64,000 bases of DNA from Typhlomys cinereus (Eukaryota; Chordata; Mammalia; Rodentia; Platacanthomyidae), in the NCBI GenBank assembly GCA_023101885.1, contig JALPQD010000395.1, positions 382,001 to 446,000 on the forward strand. Direction: 5' to 3'. Below are positions 22,801-31,369 of this stretch, piece after piece (position 1 is the first letter of the stretch; every line of letters starts with the position of its first letter). The position numbers were made by a program, and so were the translations under genes. Under the pieces are notes generated by a model. It did not search any database, was not told the DNA's origin, and was given only the letters and a program-made list of their open reading frames with translations.

Positions 22801-24560
22801 GTACTTCCAGCAGCTACTGGTCAAGGGTGGACAGAAAGATGAGACCCAGAACAACACTGGGCCTCATAGGGGATCCCCAGTTCGGTTCCCTTCTCCAGGG
22901 GCCTCTGGGCTCAGGCCACTCTCTCCGCCCCCTGACCTAGCTGTGTTTACTCCTACGCGGTCACTGGGAATAGCCAAAGCAGCTCAGGCCAGAGAGCTGC
23001 ACACACTGCGATCTTGATTGGCCAGACCTGGACCCGCCCACCATTCGACCCGCCCCTCCAGGTTGTCCCCCCCTGCTCTAGCCAGGCTTTTTAGTTTCTC
23101 CCTTTACCGCCAGTCAGGGAGACCCCGGACTCCCACCTGTTTCCCCGGCAGGAAACCGGCCCCAAGAACCAGAGCGGCGGCTCACAGGAGTCCGCAGCTG
23201 GGAATCTCGGGGTCGCCCCACCAACAGGAGCCTCCAGCATTCGCAGCGCGGCGGGGGTCCAGCCAGACCTCCAGGCCTGTCTTACTACTTTTTCCTGCGC
23301 ATGCCCCGCACTACAGGCCCCACGCCCACCCCTGGCTTTCCCACCTTTGCCTGGGCAGTGCCCACAGCCAGGACCACGGGCCCCTGGTCAACCCCGGTCA
23401 CGGTCCTGCTCTGAGAAGGCCATGTGTCGGGACAGCGAGGCGCGTGCCAGTGCGAATGTCGGGTCCACACTTACTGGCTGGGGGGCCTGGAGCAAGCCAT
23501 GGGACCTCTCTGAGCCTCAGCTTCCTCATCTGTGAAACGGGAACGAGAACGGGTAACTCTCGGGGTTATCAGAAGAGGCTCACGCAGATGTGGCGTGGGG
23601 CGCGCTGAGCTGGAAACTGCTCCATCAGAATCTTAAGGTTATTCATGGTTCATGGCCCGCCCCCACACAGCTTGCCAGTGAACACAACCCTCCCTTCCTG
23701 AACCCCAGCCAGGGGCGTGGGCAGGTTCCCTTTTACGGGAACCCAGAGCCACGCTCGGCATCTCTCGCCCCCGAAATTCTCCTGGCAGCGCGGCCAGGCA
23801 GGGCCTCTGCTCCCCATTTCACAGGAGAAGAGACTGAGGTTCAGAGTGGCAACATGCCTGGCAGGTCGGGGAGCCCGCAGCAGAAAGCTTGGGTACAGGC
23901 TTGTTTACAGGGCGGGGCCTGACGGGGTCTGCCAGGAGGATTCCCTGCTCCCGCTGGTGTGGGCACTTAGCACATGGCCGAATCCCGGGGGTGGGAGGGC
24001 AGGCTTGGTGGAGGGGCGACATCCCCGAGCACCCGCTAGGGGCCTGGACTCAACCGCGGGCGGGGCGTGCAGAAGCAAAGAGCGGAGCTAAGGATGGGGG
24101 CCGCACCCTAGGCTCCGGCGGGGAGCAACCCCCACAAGCCGCGTGGGAGGCTGCAGGGGGACCCTGTGCGCCTTGGGGGAGACCGCCCCGCTCCCCCTCT
24201 CCGGCGGCTGCAGCCCAGGGTCTGCGCCCTGACCCCGACTCCGCGGCGGCGGGAGGCCCGGAGAACCCCGCTAGTTTCCAGGATCTCCCGGCGCGTTTAG
24301 CAAGGGTAGTGGATTTGGGGGAGTCCCTCTTCCCCCGGCCTCAGAGGCTCGCCATCCAGCCGCACAGACAGCGCCCCCCACCCCCGCGCGGCGCCCGCTC
24401 ACCTCCGCCGGGGAGCGCCCGGCCCCCCGCGGCCCCCGAACCCCCTCACATGGCGCCGGGGGGCCGAGAGCCGGGGTCCGCGCTGCTCCGGCCGCACAGG
24501 CCCCGCCGCAGCCCCAGCCCGCCGGGTCCTAAAGCCGTCGATCGCCGGCCGGGCCCGGCC
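10160..24560 (-). CDS. St6galnac6: Alpha-N-acetylgalactosaminide alpha-2,6-sialyltransferase 6
   Basis: Type II Golgi enzyme that adds alpha-2,6-sialic acid to GalNAc or GlcNAc of gangliosides and related glycans, such as GD1alpha and disialyl Lewis a. Coding exons are 22241-22255, 18147-18323, 14919-15325, 12029-12136 and 11307-11496. They total 897 nt and 298 residues, with every junction GT-AG and in frame. The start chosen is the ATG of MSSNKEQRS; human also has a longer N-terminus, for which I see no ATG here. Residues 10-25 form the signal anchor. The L sialylmotif runs from about Cys70, the S motif is around WLSTGWF (206-212), motif III is HYYEP (247-251), and the VS motif is His272 to Glu277. 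A CpG-rich non-coding exon 1 ends at 24403. A paralogue, St6galnac4, lies next to it. Confidence 0.95.
10180..10185 (-). terminator. St6galnac6: St6galnac6 poly(A) signal AATAAA
   Basis: AATAAA on the minus strand about 1.1 kb downstream of the stop codon, giving a 3' UTR of roughly 10160-11306 that is largely free of SINEs. Cleavage is inferred near 10160. Confidence 0.75.
11307..11496 (-). CDS. St6galnac6: St6galnac6 terminal coding exon
   Basis: Encodes QRPRLQRMPYHYYEPKG through HPSWT and stop TAG at 11309-11307. It holds motif III (HYYEP) and the VS motif (HRFITE). Acceptor is TGCCCAG. The 190-nt coding length equals that of the corresponding St6galnac4 exon. Confidence 0.96.
12029..12136 (-). 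CDS. St6galnac6: St6galnac6 coding exon with S sialylmotif
   Basis: A 108-nt exon encoding REKSHSWLSTGWFTM through PPDYCS (both end codons split). Acceptor is CCCCCAG, donor GTGAGC. It holds the S motif that contacts both donor and acceptor in this family. Confidence 0.96.
12600..12768 (+). mobile_element. B3-like SINE in St6galnac6 intron
   Basis: Head gtgagctggttcagtggta, then gacctgagttcaattccct and a gaactgacttctg segment, ending in an ATAAATAAA tail. Antisense to the gene. Confidence 0.75.
12834..13105 (+). mobile_element. B2-superfamily SINE, subfamily B
   Basis: Starts gggttggagagatggctcag and ends in a 24-A run. Antisense to St6galnac6. Confidence 0.83.
13482..13735 (+). mobile_element. 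B2-superfamily SINE, subfamily B
   Basis: Head gtgggctggagagatggctc with a full tRNA-like region. The body is diverged and the tail is made of AAATA repeats. Confidence 0.82.
14046..14215 (+). mobile_element. B3-like SINE
   Basis: Starts gggctggtaagatggtcatc. Contains the B3 phrases gagaaccgacttcccaaag and gttgtcctctcacctccac, with an AAAT-rich tail. Confidence 0.75.
14480..14760. repeat. Degenerate repeats of a gcatgctg motif
   Basis: The core gcatgctg or a one-base variant recurs at irregular 25-60 bp spacing through this stretch (for example 14484, 14514, 14547, 14597, 14668). It leads into the perfect 16-bp array at 14761. It lies in the intron between the S-motif and L-motif exons of St6galnac6. 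Confidence 0.6.
14761..14856. repeat. Perfect 16-bp x 6 minisatellite
   Basis: Six identical tandem copies of gtgcatgctgggggca. The array lies 62 bp into the intron below the St6galnac6 L-motif exon donor. Perfect identity suggests recent expansion or active homogenisation. Confidence 0.98.
14919..15325 (-). CDS. St6galnac6: St6galnac6 coding exon with L sialylmotif
   Basis: A 407-nt exon from TLPSRCNQCVIV to FRGETGKDR. It contains the CMP-sialic-acid-binding L motif, including RMNDAPTTGYSADVG. Acceptor is TCTCAG and donor GTACCA, an unusual but valid GT donor at the position where the paralogue has GTGAGC. Confidence 0.96.
15494..15535 (+). repeat. Poly(A) insertion flanked by a 15-17 bp direct repeat
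   Basis: The sequence agaagcttcagtgta occurs immediately before and immediately after a run of about a dozen A, with no other inserted sequence. This has the structure of a target-site duplication around a retrotransposed tail. Confidence 0.85.
15815..16012 (+). mobile_element. B3-like SINE
   Basis: Head gggccggtgagggttcagtg with an internal 16-bp duplication of the ctgggtaaagacac segment, the B3 phrase gagaactgacttctgaaat, and an A/TA tail. Confidence 0.72.
16015..16316 (-). mobile_element. B2-superfamily SINE, subfamily A
   Basis: Reverse orientation, ending gagccacctctccagcccc. The TG-rich region and the phrases tttactctgccccgggattc and ctccgccctaccaggacc define subfamily A. AT-rich flanking repeats of aaaatatatatat look like target duplications. 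Confidence 0.88.
16400..16580 (+). mobile_element. B3-like SINE
   Basis: Head gggttggccagatggctcag, a gttggatcctcagagccc segment, and an AAATAAAAT tail. Confidence 0.72.
16603..16858 (+). mobile_element. B2-superfamily SINE, subfamily A
   Basis: Starts ggggctggagagatactcag. Body has gtgggcggagcctgtgaatc and the tail contains a 34-bp CA microsatellite followed by GAATAAAA. It produces spurious CV-repeat frames. Confidence 0.86.
17560..17820 (-). mobile_element. B2-superfamily SINE, subfamily B
   Basis: Reverse orientation, ending cttaacctctgagccatctc. Contains the reversed phrases catcagagggcactgtatg and ttttactttgctgtgggatt. Confidence 0.84.
18147..18323 (-). CDS. St6galnac6: St6galnac6 coding exon with signal anchor
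   Basis: 59 codons from EQRSAVFVILF to VPILGNK, phase 0 at both ends. Residues AVFVILFALITILILY form the single transmembrane anchor and the rest is stem. Acceptor is CTCCAG, donor GTAGCG. An ATG 19 nt upstream of the acceptor opens a frame but lies in the intron. Confidence 0.95.
18842..19005 (+). mobile_element. B3-like SINE, internally shortened
   Basis: Head gggctggcgagatggcccaa runs quickly into cacgtcgaggtggaaggag and a CA tail, so part of the middle is missing. Confidence 0.7.
19105..19225 (-). repeat. B1 SINE, inverted
   Basis: Contains ctctggccttgaacttctga followed by cctcctgcctcttcat and gatgggattacagctgtgtg. Confidence 0.7.
19255..19556 (-). mobile_element. B2-superfamily SINE, subfamily B
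   Basis: Reverse copy with a GT microsatellite tail, the phrase ttagagggcactgtgtgtgc, and an inverted head ending agacatctctccaaacc. Confidence 0.83.
19722..20180 (+). repeat. Medium-reiterated repeat, diverged member
   Basis: Begins ttaatactggatgtcaacctg and ends cacagcaacaggtac. It shares the tcaac-tgac start and atcagcaac-like end with the copies at 29425 and 39238. The family is not named from sequence alone. Confidence 0.55.
20336..20870 (+). mobile_element. Cluster: truncated SINE head, subfamily A copy, 5'-truncated subfamily B copy
   Basis: 20336-20380 is a head with most of its body missing. 20388-20684 is a subfamily A copy with mixed CA/CG tail. 20690-20870 begins inside the body (gcctggcggaaatggcagc) and ends in a CA run. 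All are antisense to St6galnac6. Confidence 0.78.
20880..20990 (+). repeat. Purine-rich (GGAA)n/(GAAA)n tract
   Basis: About 100 bp of almost pure purine on the plus strand following the SINE tail. Confidence 0.9.
21225..21400 (+). mobile_element. B3-like SINE, diverged
   Basis: Recognised from gagagaactgacttctgcaa and gtgtcttctgacctccacc followed by an ACATACA tail. The head is poor. Confidence 0.6.
21495..21625 (+). repeat. B1 SINE
   Basis: Sequence gtggtggtgcaggcctgtaa through gtggaggcaggaggatcgg and gaccctgtctcaaaa. Confidence 0.75.
22241..22331 (-). CDS. St6galnac6: St6galnac6 exon with inferred start codon (MSSNK)
   Basis: Acceptor TTGCAG at the upper end and donor GTAAGT at the lower. 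The frame reads CDPTSLPPGPPAG through RRRKEMSSNK, resembling the N-terminal segment of the long human isoform. No in-frame ATG is seen upstream, so the start is placed at 22255-22253, leaving the rest as 5' UTR. Confidence 0.85.
23480..23560 (+). repeat. MIR fragment
   Basis: Contains gagcctcagcttcctcatct and gtgaaacggg, the conserved MIR core. It is an ancient mammalian SINE in St6galnac6 intron 1. Confidence 0.65.
24403..24560 (-). promoter_or_regulatory. St6galnac6: St6galnac6 CpG-rich exon 1 and promoter
   Basis: Very GC- and CpG-rich DNA (about 24050-24650) contains a minus-strand donor, GGCGGAG then GTGAGC, at 24403. This is inferred as the end of non-coding exon 1; its 5' limit is not visible. 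The putative exon contains ATGTGA, a start codon directly followed by a stop (24451-24446). No TATA box is seen. Confidence 0.65.
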
Positions 24561-24944
24561 TGGAAGAAGGGCGGAGCTTCAGGTCGCGGGTAGCCCCGCC
24601 CCGGGGCGGTGCCAGCGAGATGGGGCGAGAGACGGGCGACCCCGCGGGCTGTCGGCACTGTGAGCCTGCCCGTCACCCCTCTGAGCAACCTGAAATGACC
24701 ACGACGCTGGCAGCAACCCATCCCGACCCCAACAGCAGGAGTCGGGCCCAACACGGTCTCGGATGGAGACGCAGAAGCGAGGAGCCCTGGACTCCCCGTC
24801 CTGGGCCCAAAGCCTGGAGCCCAGCAGCCACCCATGGGTGAACTCTAACCAGGACCTCTGCCACCCATCTAGTGACCGTGCGCCTTGGGTATGTGATTCT
24901 GCTTTCCTTGTCTCTGGAAACGGAGAACGATTTAGCCTGTGAAG

Positions 24945-25075
24945 TGTGTTGGGCCCGGTGGTGCAGGTGTTTAACTCAAGCATTGATGGGGTACAGACAA
25001 GAGGAATTCTGCAGGCTCAAAGACAGGCCGGTCTACATAGTGAGTTCCAGACAGCCAGGGCTGCGTGGGGCGGGG
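24945..25075 (+). repeat. B1 SINE, diverged
   Basis: Contains ggcccggtggtgcaggtgtt and ctacatagtgagttccaga. Confidence 0.6.
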
Positions 25076-25199
25076 GAGAAGGGGGTTGGGGCCTGGGGGG
25101 TGGGGGGAACCCCTCGACTGCTCGCCTTTCAAAGAAAGGACGATTCTTGTAACTAGTCAGGCACATCTACCGCTTATGTAACTTAAAAATTAGCAAGCG

Positions 25200-25475
25200 G
25201 AGCGCTGGAAAGATGGCTGGTCATTAAAGCGCTTTGCCCTGCAAGGACGAGGACCTGGGGGTACCCAGAACCTGAGTGAAAAGGTAAAATAATCAGGTGT
25301 GGTGGCCCATCTCTAATCTCCGCACCAGGAAGGCAGCTCTCAGGGATTCCCAAGCCGGGTACACTAACCTCATGGGTGATTTCCAAGCCAGTGAAAGACC
25401 CTATCTTTAAAAACAAGGTGGTCAGTGCTTGAGGTGACTCTGCCTTTGACCTACACACACACACACACTCGAGAA
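25200..25475 (+). mobile_element. B3-like/B2-superfamily SINE, old
   Basis: Head gcgctggaaagatggctggt and phrase aggacgaggacctgggggt, ending in a CA run. Diverged, so the subfamily is uncertain. Confidence 0.55.
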
Positions 25476-25894
25476 GCAACCCAAGTAGCAGGTGTTGGGA
25501 GGCTGTTTACATAAACTAGACCCATGTGCTCAAAGTTCACTCCTATAGGAGGCCGTTCAGTGAAGGAGGCAGCTCAATGCGCACAGTCAGGCCACATGAG
25601 TGAAGAAAGCAAGTTTGAAGGATCGCATCTTATATAATCCGTCTGGAAAGCAAAGTAGCCAAAGTTTTCATCCCTGCTCTGGAGAATACCCTGCAGATAT
25701 CCACCAAGTTAGAGCAGGAAGGGTTGAAATAACACGAGAGTGGAAACTGTGCAAATATCCATCAATGGCACAGCAGAGTTTTTTCACACTAGGGACCATT
25801 CATAGTCATACAGTGGGGAAAGCCACGTGCTATGTTAAAATCAATGATTCTTCCAGATCTGAAGAATAAAAATGGGAAGATGGATAAAATGACA

Positions 25895-26030
25895 CGGGGT
25901 TGCCTGTCCTGGTGGCACATGTAGGTCATCCCAGCACTTGGGAGAGGGAGGCAGGAGGCAGAAATTCAAGGCCTAAATATCCAGTCGAAGGACATCCTTG
26001 ACAACATGAGATCTTGTGTCCAAAAAAAAA
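25895..26030 (+). repeat. B1 SINE
   Basis: Sequence ctggtggcacatgtaggtca then cagcacttgggagaggg and an A-rich end. Confidence 0.65.
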
Positions 26031-26037
26031 GCAAAGC

Positions 26038-26240
26038 AAGGGGGCAGTTAGATGGCTCAGAGGGGTAAAGGTGTTTGCTATACAAGCCCGAAGAACTGAA
26101 TTTTAGCTCTGAAATCCATGGAAAGGTGGAAGGAGAGAACCAATCCCGCATTCCACACAGCTGTTTTCTGACCTCTACATGCGTGCGACTATCCGTATGT
26201 CATATTATACACTCACACACAAAAATAAATAAAAGTTAAA
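26038..26240 (+). mobile_element. B3-like SINE
   Basis: Head ggggcagttagatggctcag, middle ggtggaaggagagaaccaa, tail AAAATAAATAAA. Confidence 0.75.
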
Positions 26241-26249
26241 AAAAAATAC

Positions 26250-26485
26250 CAGGCTGGAGAGATGGCTCAGGGGTTAAGACTGTGCCCCACAAGCAGAAGG
26301 TCCTGAGTTTGGATTCCAGATCCCACGTAAAATCACCAGGAGGAAACGGTAGGCAGAGCCTGGGAAATCCCAGAACAAAGCAAAAAGGAGGTAGAAGCAA
26401 TCCAGGATGATTCTCGAGGTCACGCTTGGTCCTCCAGAGGGACACACAGTGCCCTCTGACACACTCACACACATGAAAAAAAAAA
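26250..26485 (+). mobile_element. B2-superfamily SINE, subfamily B
   Basis: Head ggctggagagatggctcagg and a complete body through cagtgccctctgacacact and an A-rich tail. Part of the mid-body is deleted. Confidence 0.85.
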
Positions 26486-26639
26486 AGAAAGAAAGAAAAA
26501 AGAAAAACTCTTCATGGGTTTGCTAAAGTATTAACCTCTCACAACCAGTGACAGGTGATACTGCTTGCCTATCCTGGCAATTAAAGTTTAAAAGAAGTTG
26601 AGAACACCGTTCTGTTCCCAGGGGAGGAGGCAGACACAT

Positions 26640-26775
26640 TACCCAGGCAGTTTGGTCTTTGAGCAAAGGTAACCCCTGGGAAATCCCAGAGCAAAGCAAA
26701 AAGGAGGTAGAGCAATTCAGGATGATTCCTAATACACACAGACATATACATGCAAAATATTTTTAAAAAATAAAG
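26640..26775 (+). mobile_element. 5'-truncated B2-superfamily SINE, subfamily B
   Basis: Begins inside the body, then gggaaatcccagagcaaagc and a short ACACA tail. Confidence 0.65.
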
Positions 26776-27009
26776 ATAATTGAAAAAAATGATACAGTTG
26801 TGTGTACCATAACATTTAAAAAGGTGCAAAAAAAAAAGATAAGGCAGACAAGAGCAAGAAAATTCCCTTTGTAAGGATGGGTGTGCACTGCACATTTGTA
26901 CTCCCACATGTGGGGGAGTAGGGGTGGGGGGGGGACACTGAGGCAGGAGAATCTCAAATTCAAGAACTCCTCCCTATCTCAAAAAAAAAAAAAAATCAAA
27001 GTAGGCTAT

Positions 27010-27239
27010 GGTGGCTGGAGAGATGGCTCAGGGGTTAAGACTCTGTCTCGCAAGCAGAAAGTTCAGATTCCAGGTCCAACATAAAAAAACACCAGGTGGA
27101 AACACAGTGGAGGCGGCTTGTACTTTTGGCCTTGGTAGGTGGAGCCTGGGACGTCCCAGAGCAAAGCAAGGAGGTAGAAGCAATCCTTGATGATTTCCGA
27201 AGTCACCCTTAGTCCTCCATAGGGACACATTGTGTCCTT

Positions 27240-27286
<47 letters not shown>

Positions 27287-27300
27287 ATAAAATAATAAAA
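27010..27300 (+). mobile_element. B2-superfamily SINE, subfamily B
   Basis: Starts gtggctggagagatggctca. The tail holds a 42-bp CA microsatellite (27242-27283), the source of spurious CV-repeat frames. Confidence 0.86.
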
Positions 27301-27383
27301 AATAAGTGTGTTGTAGTGGCACGTGGCTGTAATCCCTGCACAAAGGAAGCAGAGACCGGAGGATCAGGAGTTCAAGATAAGAC

Positions 27384-27672
27384 TGATTGGGGCTGGAGAG
27401 ACGATTCAGGGGTTAAGCCTCTGCCCCACAAGCAGAAGGAGCTGAGTTCCATTCCCAAATTCTACATTAAAAAAAAAAAAACACTTGGTGAGAATAGCAT
27501 CGACCTTCAAGTCTGACCCTGGGAGGTAGAAACTCCAGAACAAAGCAAAGAGGAGGTAGACAGTCCAGGGTGATTCCCAAAGTCACCCTTGGGTCTCACA
27601 GGCACACACAGTGCCCTCTGACACTTACAGACACACACAGACATGTGGAAAAAGAAAAAAAAAAAAAAAAAA
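27384..27672 (+). mobile_element. B2-superfamily SINE, subfamily B
   Basis: Starts ggggctggagagacgattca, internal A-run at 27466-27480, tail AAAGAAAAAA. Confidence 0.84.
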
Positions 27673-27812
27673 GACTGATTCACAGAATTGAAGGTCACCC
27701 TGAGCTACAACTCTACCTACAAACAAACAAATCGTCACATGAGTTGTTATTTCTGGAATGATGGGGTCTTTTTCCTTTTGGCTTTGTAGTCCCCAAAAGT
27801 TTTAATATAATC

Positions 27813-27965
27813 GGGGGCGAGATGGCTCAGCGGGTAAAGGAACTTGCCACCAACTCAGAAGACCGGAGTTCCACACCCAGAAGCTGCATAATGGAAAGTG
27901 AGAAATGACACTCCTCCCACACACATATATGCACTATGGTGTCCCTACCGTGCACAAAATAAACA
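27813..27965 (+). mobile_element. B3-like SINE
   Basis: Head gggggcgagatggctcagcg, then agaccggagttccacaccc and a short tail. Confidence 0.7.
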
Positions 27966-28338
27966 AAATATAAGAGGAAATAGATGAAGACAAACGTTAC
28001 ACAATCCTTTAATAGTTTAAAATGTGTGTTTTCCTGAGCCCGGGACACGCCTGTGAATCTAGCACTCTTGAAGTGGTAGGCAGGAGGATTATTGGGTTAA
28101 AGAACGAGCCCTGTTTGGGGGCGAGGGGGCATCTCTTAAGAGGCCCACACCCGGGACCAGTGAGAAAGCTCGCTGGGTGTCTGCTTGCAAACACTGCTTT
28201 TTAAAAAGGACATTGATTTTTTTTATTTTAACTAAGCTGCATATGTAGTTTTGTTCATTGAGGTTCCTACACGTGTTTGGAGGCCAGAGATCACCACTTC
28301 AGGTGTGGGTCCCCCCCAGGACACGTCCACATTGTTTT

Positions 28339-28364
28339 TCTTTTTTTAATTTTTTTTTATTCAA

Positions 28365-28406
<42 letters not shown>

Positions 28407-28587
28407 ACCACGGATGAATTCAGGAACCACCATGGACCGCGTCCCGGATTCACAGGCTCTGCCCTACAAGGACCAGAAACACAGGACGCCTCCCCCCCCC
28501 TCCGCCCTTACATGGGGTCTAGGATCCGAACTCAGGACCTTCTGCCTGCTAGGCAGAGGTTTAACCCCTGAGCCACCTCTCCAGCCC
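28339..28587 (-). mobile_element. B2-superfamily SINE, subfamily A
   Basis: Reverse copy with a (GT)17 tail. A 17-bp target duplication with one mismatch (cacgtccacattgtttt) flanks it at 28322-28338 and 28588-28604. Confidence 0.9.
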
Positions 28588-28989
28588 CACGTCCATATTG
28601 TTTTGAGACACATTCTCCCTCTTAGGCCCTGGGGCTGTTAGGCTCGGCTGCTAGACGGCGAGCCTGAGGCAGGCACCTGTCTCTGCATCCCCAGGGCTGA
28701 GATTACAAACACCATGTGTTGGATTATAATTCTTAGCCGTCTTGGTATTTACCTTCAGGTCTTCGTGGTTGGCCGAGAAAGCACGTTTCTGACTGAGCTA
28801 TCTCCTCAGCCCAGTCTCCTCTTTCTCTTTAAGTAATGCAATTAACATGTTTGTAAACATCTAGATGTTCTGGGCAAGAATCTACCAGGGACCCAGGTTT
28901 CACACAGGCAAGTAGGCAGGGTGGGGGAACACCTATATGTTTAGTGTCTGTAAGCATCTAGCTGTTTGTATTGTCTTAATGTGGGAAGT

Positions 28990-29230
28990 TGTTTGAGATA
29001 GGGTCTACTGTAGCCCAGGCTAGCCCAAGGGTGACTTTGGGAATCACCCTGAATTGCTCTACCTCCCTTTTTGCTTTGCTCAGATGTTTCCCAGACTTGG
29101 CCTGCCAGGAGCCAGAAGTGCCATTGTCATTTCAGTGGGTGCTTTTCATGGGGGGATCCGGGATTCAAACTCAGATCCTTCTAGCTTTTGACTGCAGAGG
29201 CTTAACCCCTGAGCCACCTCTCCAACCCAA
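28990..29230 (-). mobile_element. B2-superfamily SINE, subfamily B
   Basis: Reverse copy ending gagccacctctccaaccc. Contains gtgactttgggaatcaccct and tgggggatccgggattcaaa. Confidence 0.8.
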
Positions 29231-29242
29231 AACTTTCTTTTA

Positions 29243-29243
29243 A

Positions 29244-29295
<52 letters not shown>
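29243..29295 (+). repeat. (TAGA)n tetranucleotide microsatellite
   Basis: About 12 uninterrupted TAGA units, likely length-polymorphic. Confidence 0.97.
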
Positions 29296-29420
29296 AGAGT
29301 ATGGCTCAACAGATAAAGATTCCGGTGTGTAGCTCCGGGCTCAATCTCTAAGCCCATAGTGCAAAGAACTGACTTCTGAAAGTTGTCCTCTGACCTCCAC
29401 ATGTGTGTATGGCAAGTGCA
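29296..29420 (+). mobile_element. B3-like SINE fragment
   Basis: Lacks a clear head; shows agagtatggctcaacagat and gaactgacttctgaaagttg with cctctgacctccacatgtg. Confidence 0.65.
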
Positions 29421-29424
29421 TGTG

Positions 29425-29825
29425 TCATAGTTGGGCACAGGTGTCAACTTGACAGTTGAGGGTTTAAGCTCTGGGCACATTTGTAGAGAATTAATGGTTG
29501 AGTTAAGCCCAGAGCAAACCTGCAGGAGATTGTCTAGCTGATGGGGGAGGCCCAGCCTATGGTGGGTGGGATTAGGCCCTGGAATAAAATCCAGAGAACT
29601 GATTGAGAAAGTTGGCATCCTTCTATACACTTGGCCAAACATGATGGTCTGGCAAGTAAGGCTTGTCCCTCTCTCAGCCCTTATGTGCAGATGGTGTGGC
29701 CAGTTCCTTTGGCCCTGGTGTTGGTGTGAGCTGTCTACAAACTGTAACTGGATTATCCTAAGAAAATAAACGCCTTGTTCCCTTAAGACTTTTGATAATG
29801 ATTTTATCAGCAACAATATAGGTGG
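29425..29825 (+). repeat. Medium-reiterated repeat, copy 1 of a close pair
   Basis: About 400 bp starting tgtcatagttgggcacaggt and ending tttatcagcaacaatatagg. Closely similar along its whole length to 39238-39665, in the same orientation. The text resembles rodent medium-reiterated elements that end in a cacagcaa motif; class not assigned. Confidence 0.8.
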
Positions 29826-31369
29826 ACTGCATTTTAAATGTTAAAAAAGTGGTGCGGAGGGGCGTGGTGAGGTCCAGCCTCTGGCCGTGTGGGGAAGGCC
29901 AGCCCATAAGATGATGGTTCCAGGCTTCTCCAAGTTTGCCTCAGGCCCTCCTGACCTCATGCCACCCCAGGCCCCATTGACCCTGCCCGGGGGAAGCCAG
30001 CATGGACGGCCAAGGGAAGGGTTTGCGGAGGAAGCAGAAAGTCAGGTGAGAGGCCAAACGGCGGCCCAGCATGACAGGCATCACCATTGCAGCTCCTGCT
30101 GTAGTGCTCAGGCCAGAGGTGCAGGGAACCCTCCAGTTCCAGCCCTTCTCCCCACCCCAGGCCCCAGGGGAAACATGGGAGCTAGAGCTCCCCTCTTGGA
30201 CCTGTCAGGTCTGTGGATCTAGGCTCACACCAGGAGACCCCCCTTCTTAGGATCCAAGATCAGCAAGAGCGGCCTCCCACTTGCAATATTAAGAGGGTCA
30301 GAAAGTGGGCTGAGTTATTTGAACATGTGTCACTAATATATCCAGACTGTTCCATCCTCCCTCGACTGAATCCTTGGGGGGGCGGCGTATGTGCTACAAC
30401 CTGAACTCCACACCCTGTTCCCTTACCTGATTTTTACAAAGCAAAGGGGGGGGGTGTTTCCAGGAACAATTACCCATTGTGTTTGAAAAAGCAGAAAAAA
30501 GAAGAAAAATGGTGCTGCTGTGACTGGGGCGAACACGCGCCGCGGCTACGCCCTCCACACAGCAACGTGCTCCTGCCGCCCTTCTGGAAAGAATCCGCCT
30601 TACCCACTGGCCTAGCTCTGTTAAGAGTCCAGGCCCAGAGAAAGATCCCAAGCTCAGCTGTGAGACAGGCCCAGGGGTGGGGGAAGCCCTGCTTTCAGTC
30701 TCTGGGGACGGACTGGGAGGGAGAGACTCCCCACAGCTCCCAGACACAGGCTGGGCAAGGCGCCCACTAGGCCTGATGTTCCTTCCTCCCGGGGACAAAT
30801 GGGAGAAGCTCACAGCTGGCCCCAAGTCCCTGGGGAAGAAGCCCTGGAACAGAGGTGTTTCCCCCCCCCACTCACCTTCCAGCAGCTGCACAGCTGGCTG
30901 TGGCCAAACTGGGGGGTCCTCCGCCTCATCATCCCACCGCCTCTAGCAGGCCCCGCACCAGCCACCAGACCCTCCGGGGTACTGGCCGTGTGCTTGGAGG
31001 AAGTGTAGGGATGATGCTATCGTGGCAGGTTATCACCCAGGCAGGGAGATTAATTGGACCAACCCAGTAGGAAACACCTCAAGTGCAGATAGGGTCAGGA
31101 CAGAAGTGCTTTTGTGTTTGGACTCAAGGGCTGGGCCAGCACTTCCTGGAGACGGAGGGGCAGCTGCCCTGGAGTTGTTTGGACACCATTGGAGCACGGG
31201 GACCTGACCTGCTTGCTCAAGATGAGGCAGAGGCACTGCTCATGGCGTGGATGACCCACTGCCCACCAAACCATAGTGGGTAGGAAGAAGCCCCCATTTC
31301 CCAAGGGCCAAGCATGTCCTAAGGCTTCTAGAGGGATGGTGAGGGATCAAATCCGAGCTCTTACAATTC

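Noticed and set aside
23889..24593. 234-codon plus-strand frame at the St6galnac6 CpG region
   Set aside because: Proline, arginine and glycine-rich text expected from GC-rich DNA; antisense to the inferred exon 1, no homology recognised.
29887..30222. Possible first exon of an unknown plus-strand gene (donor at 30045)
   Set aside because: One donor-like site with no downstream exon, no recognisable protein and no promoter signature is too little support.
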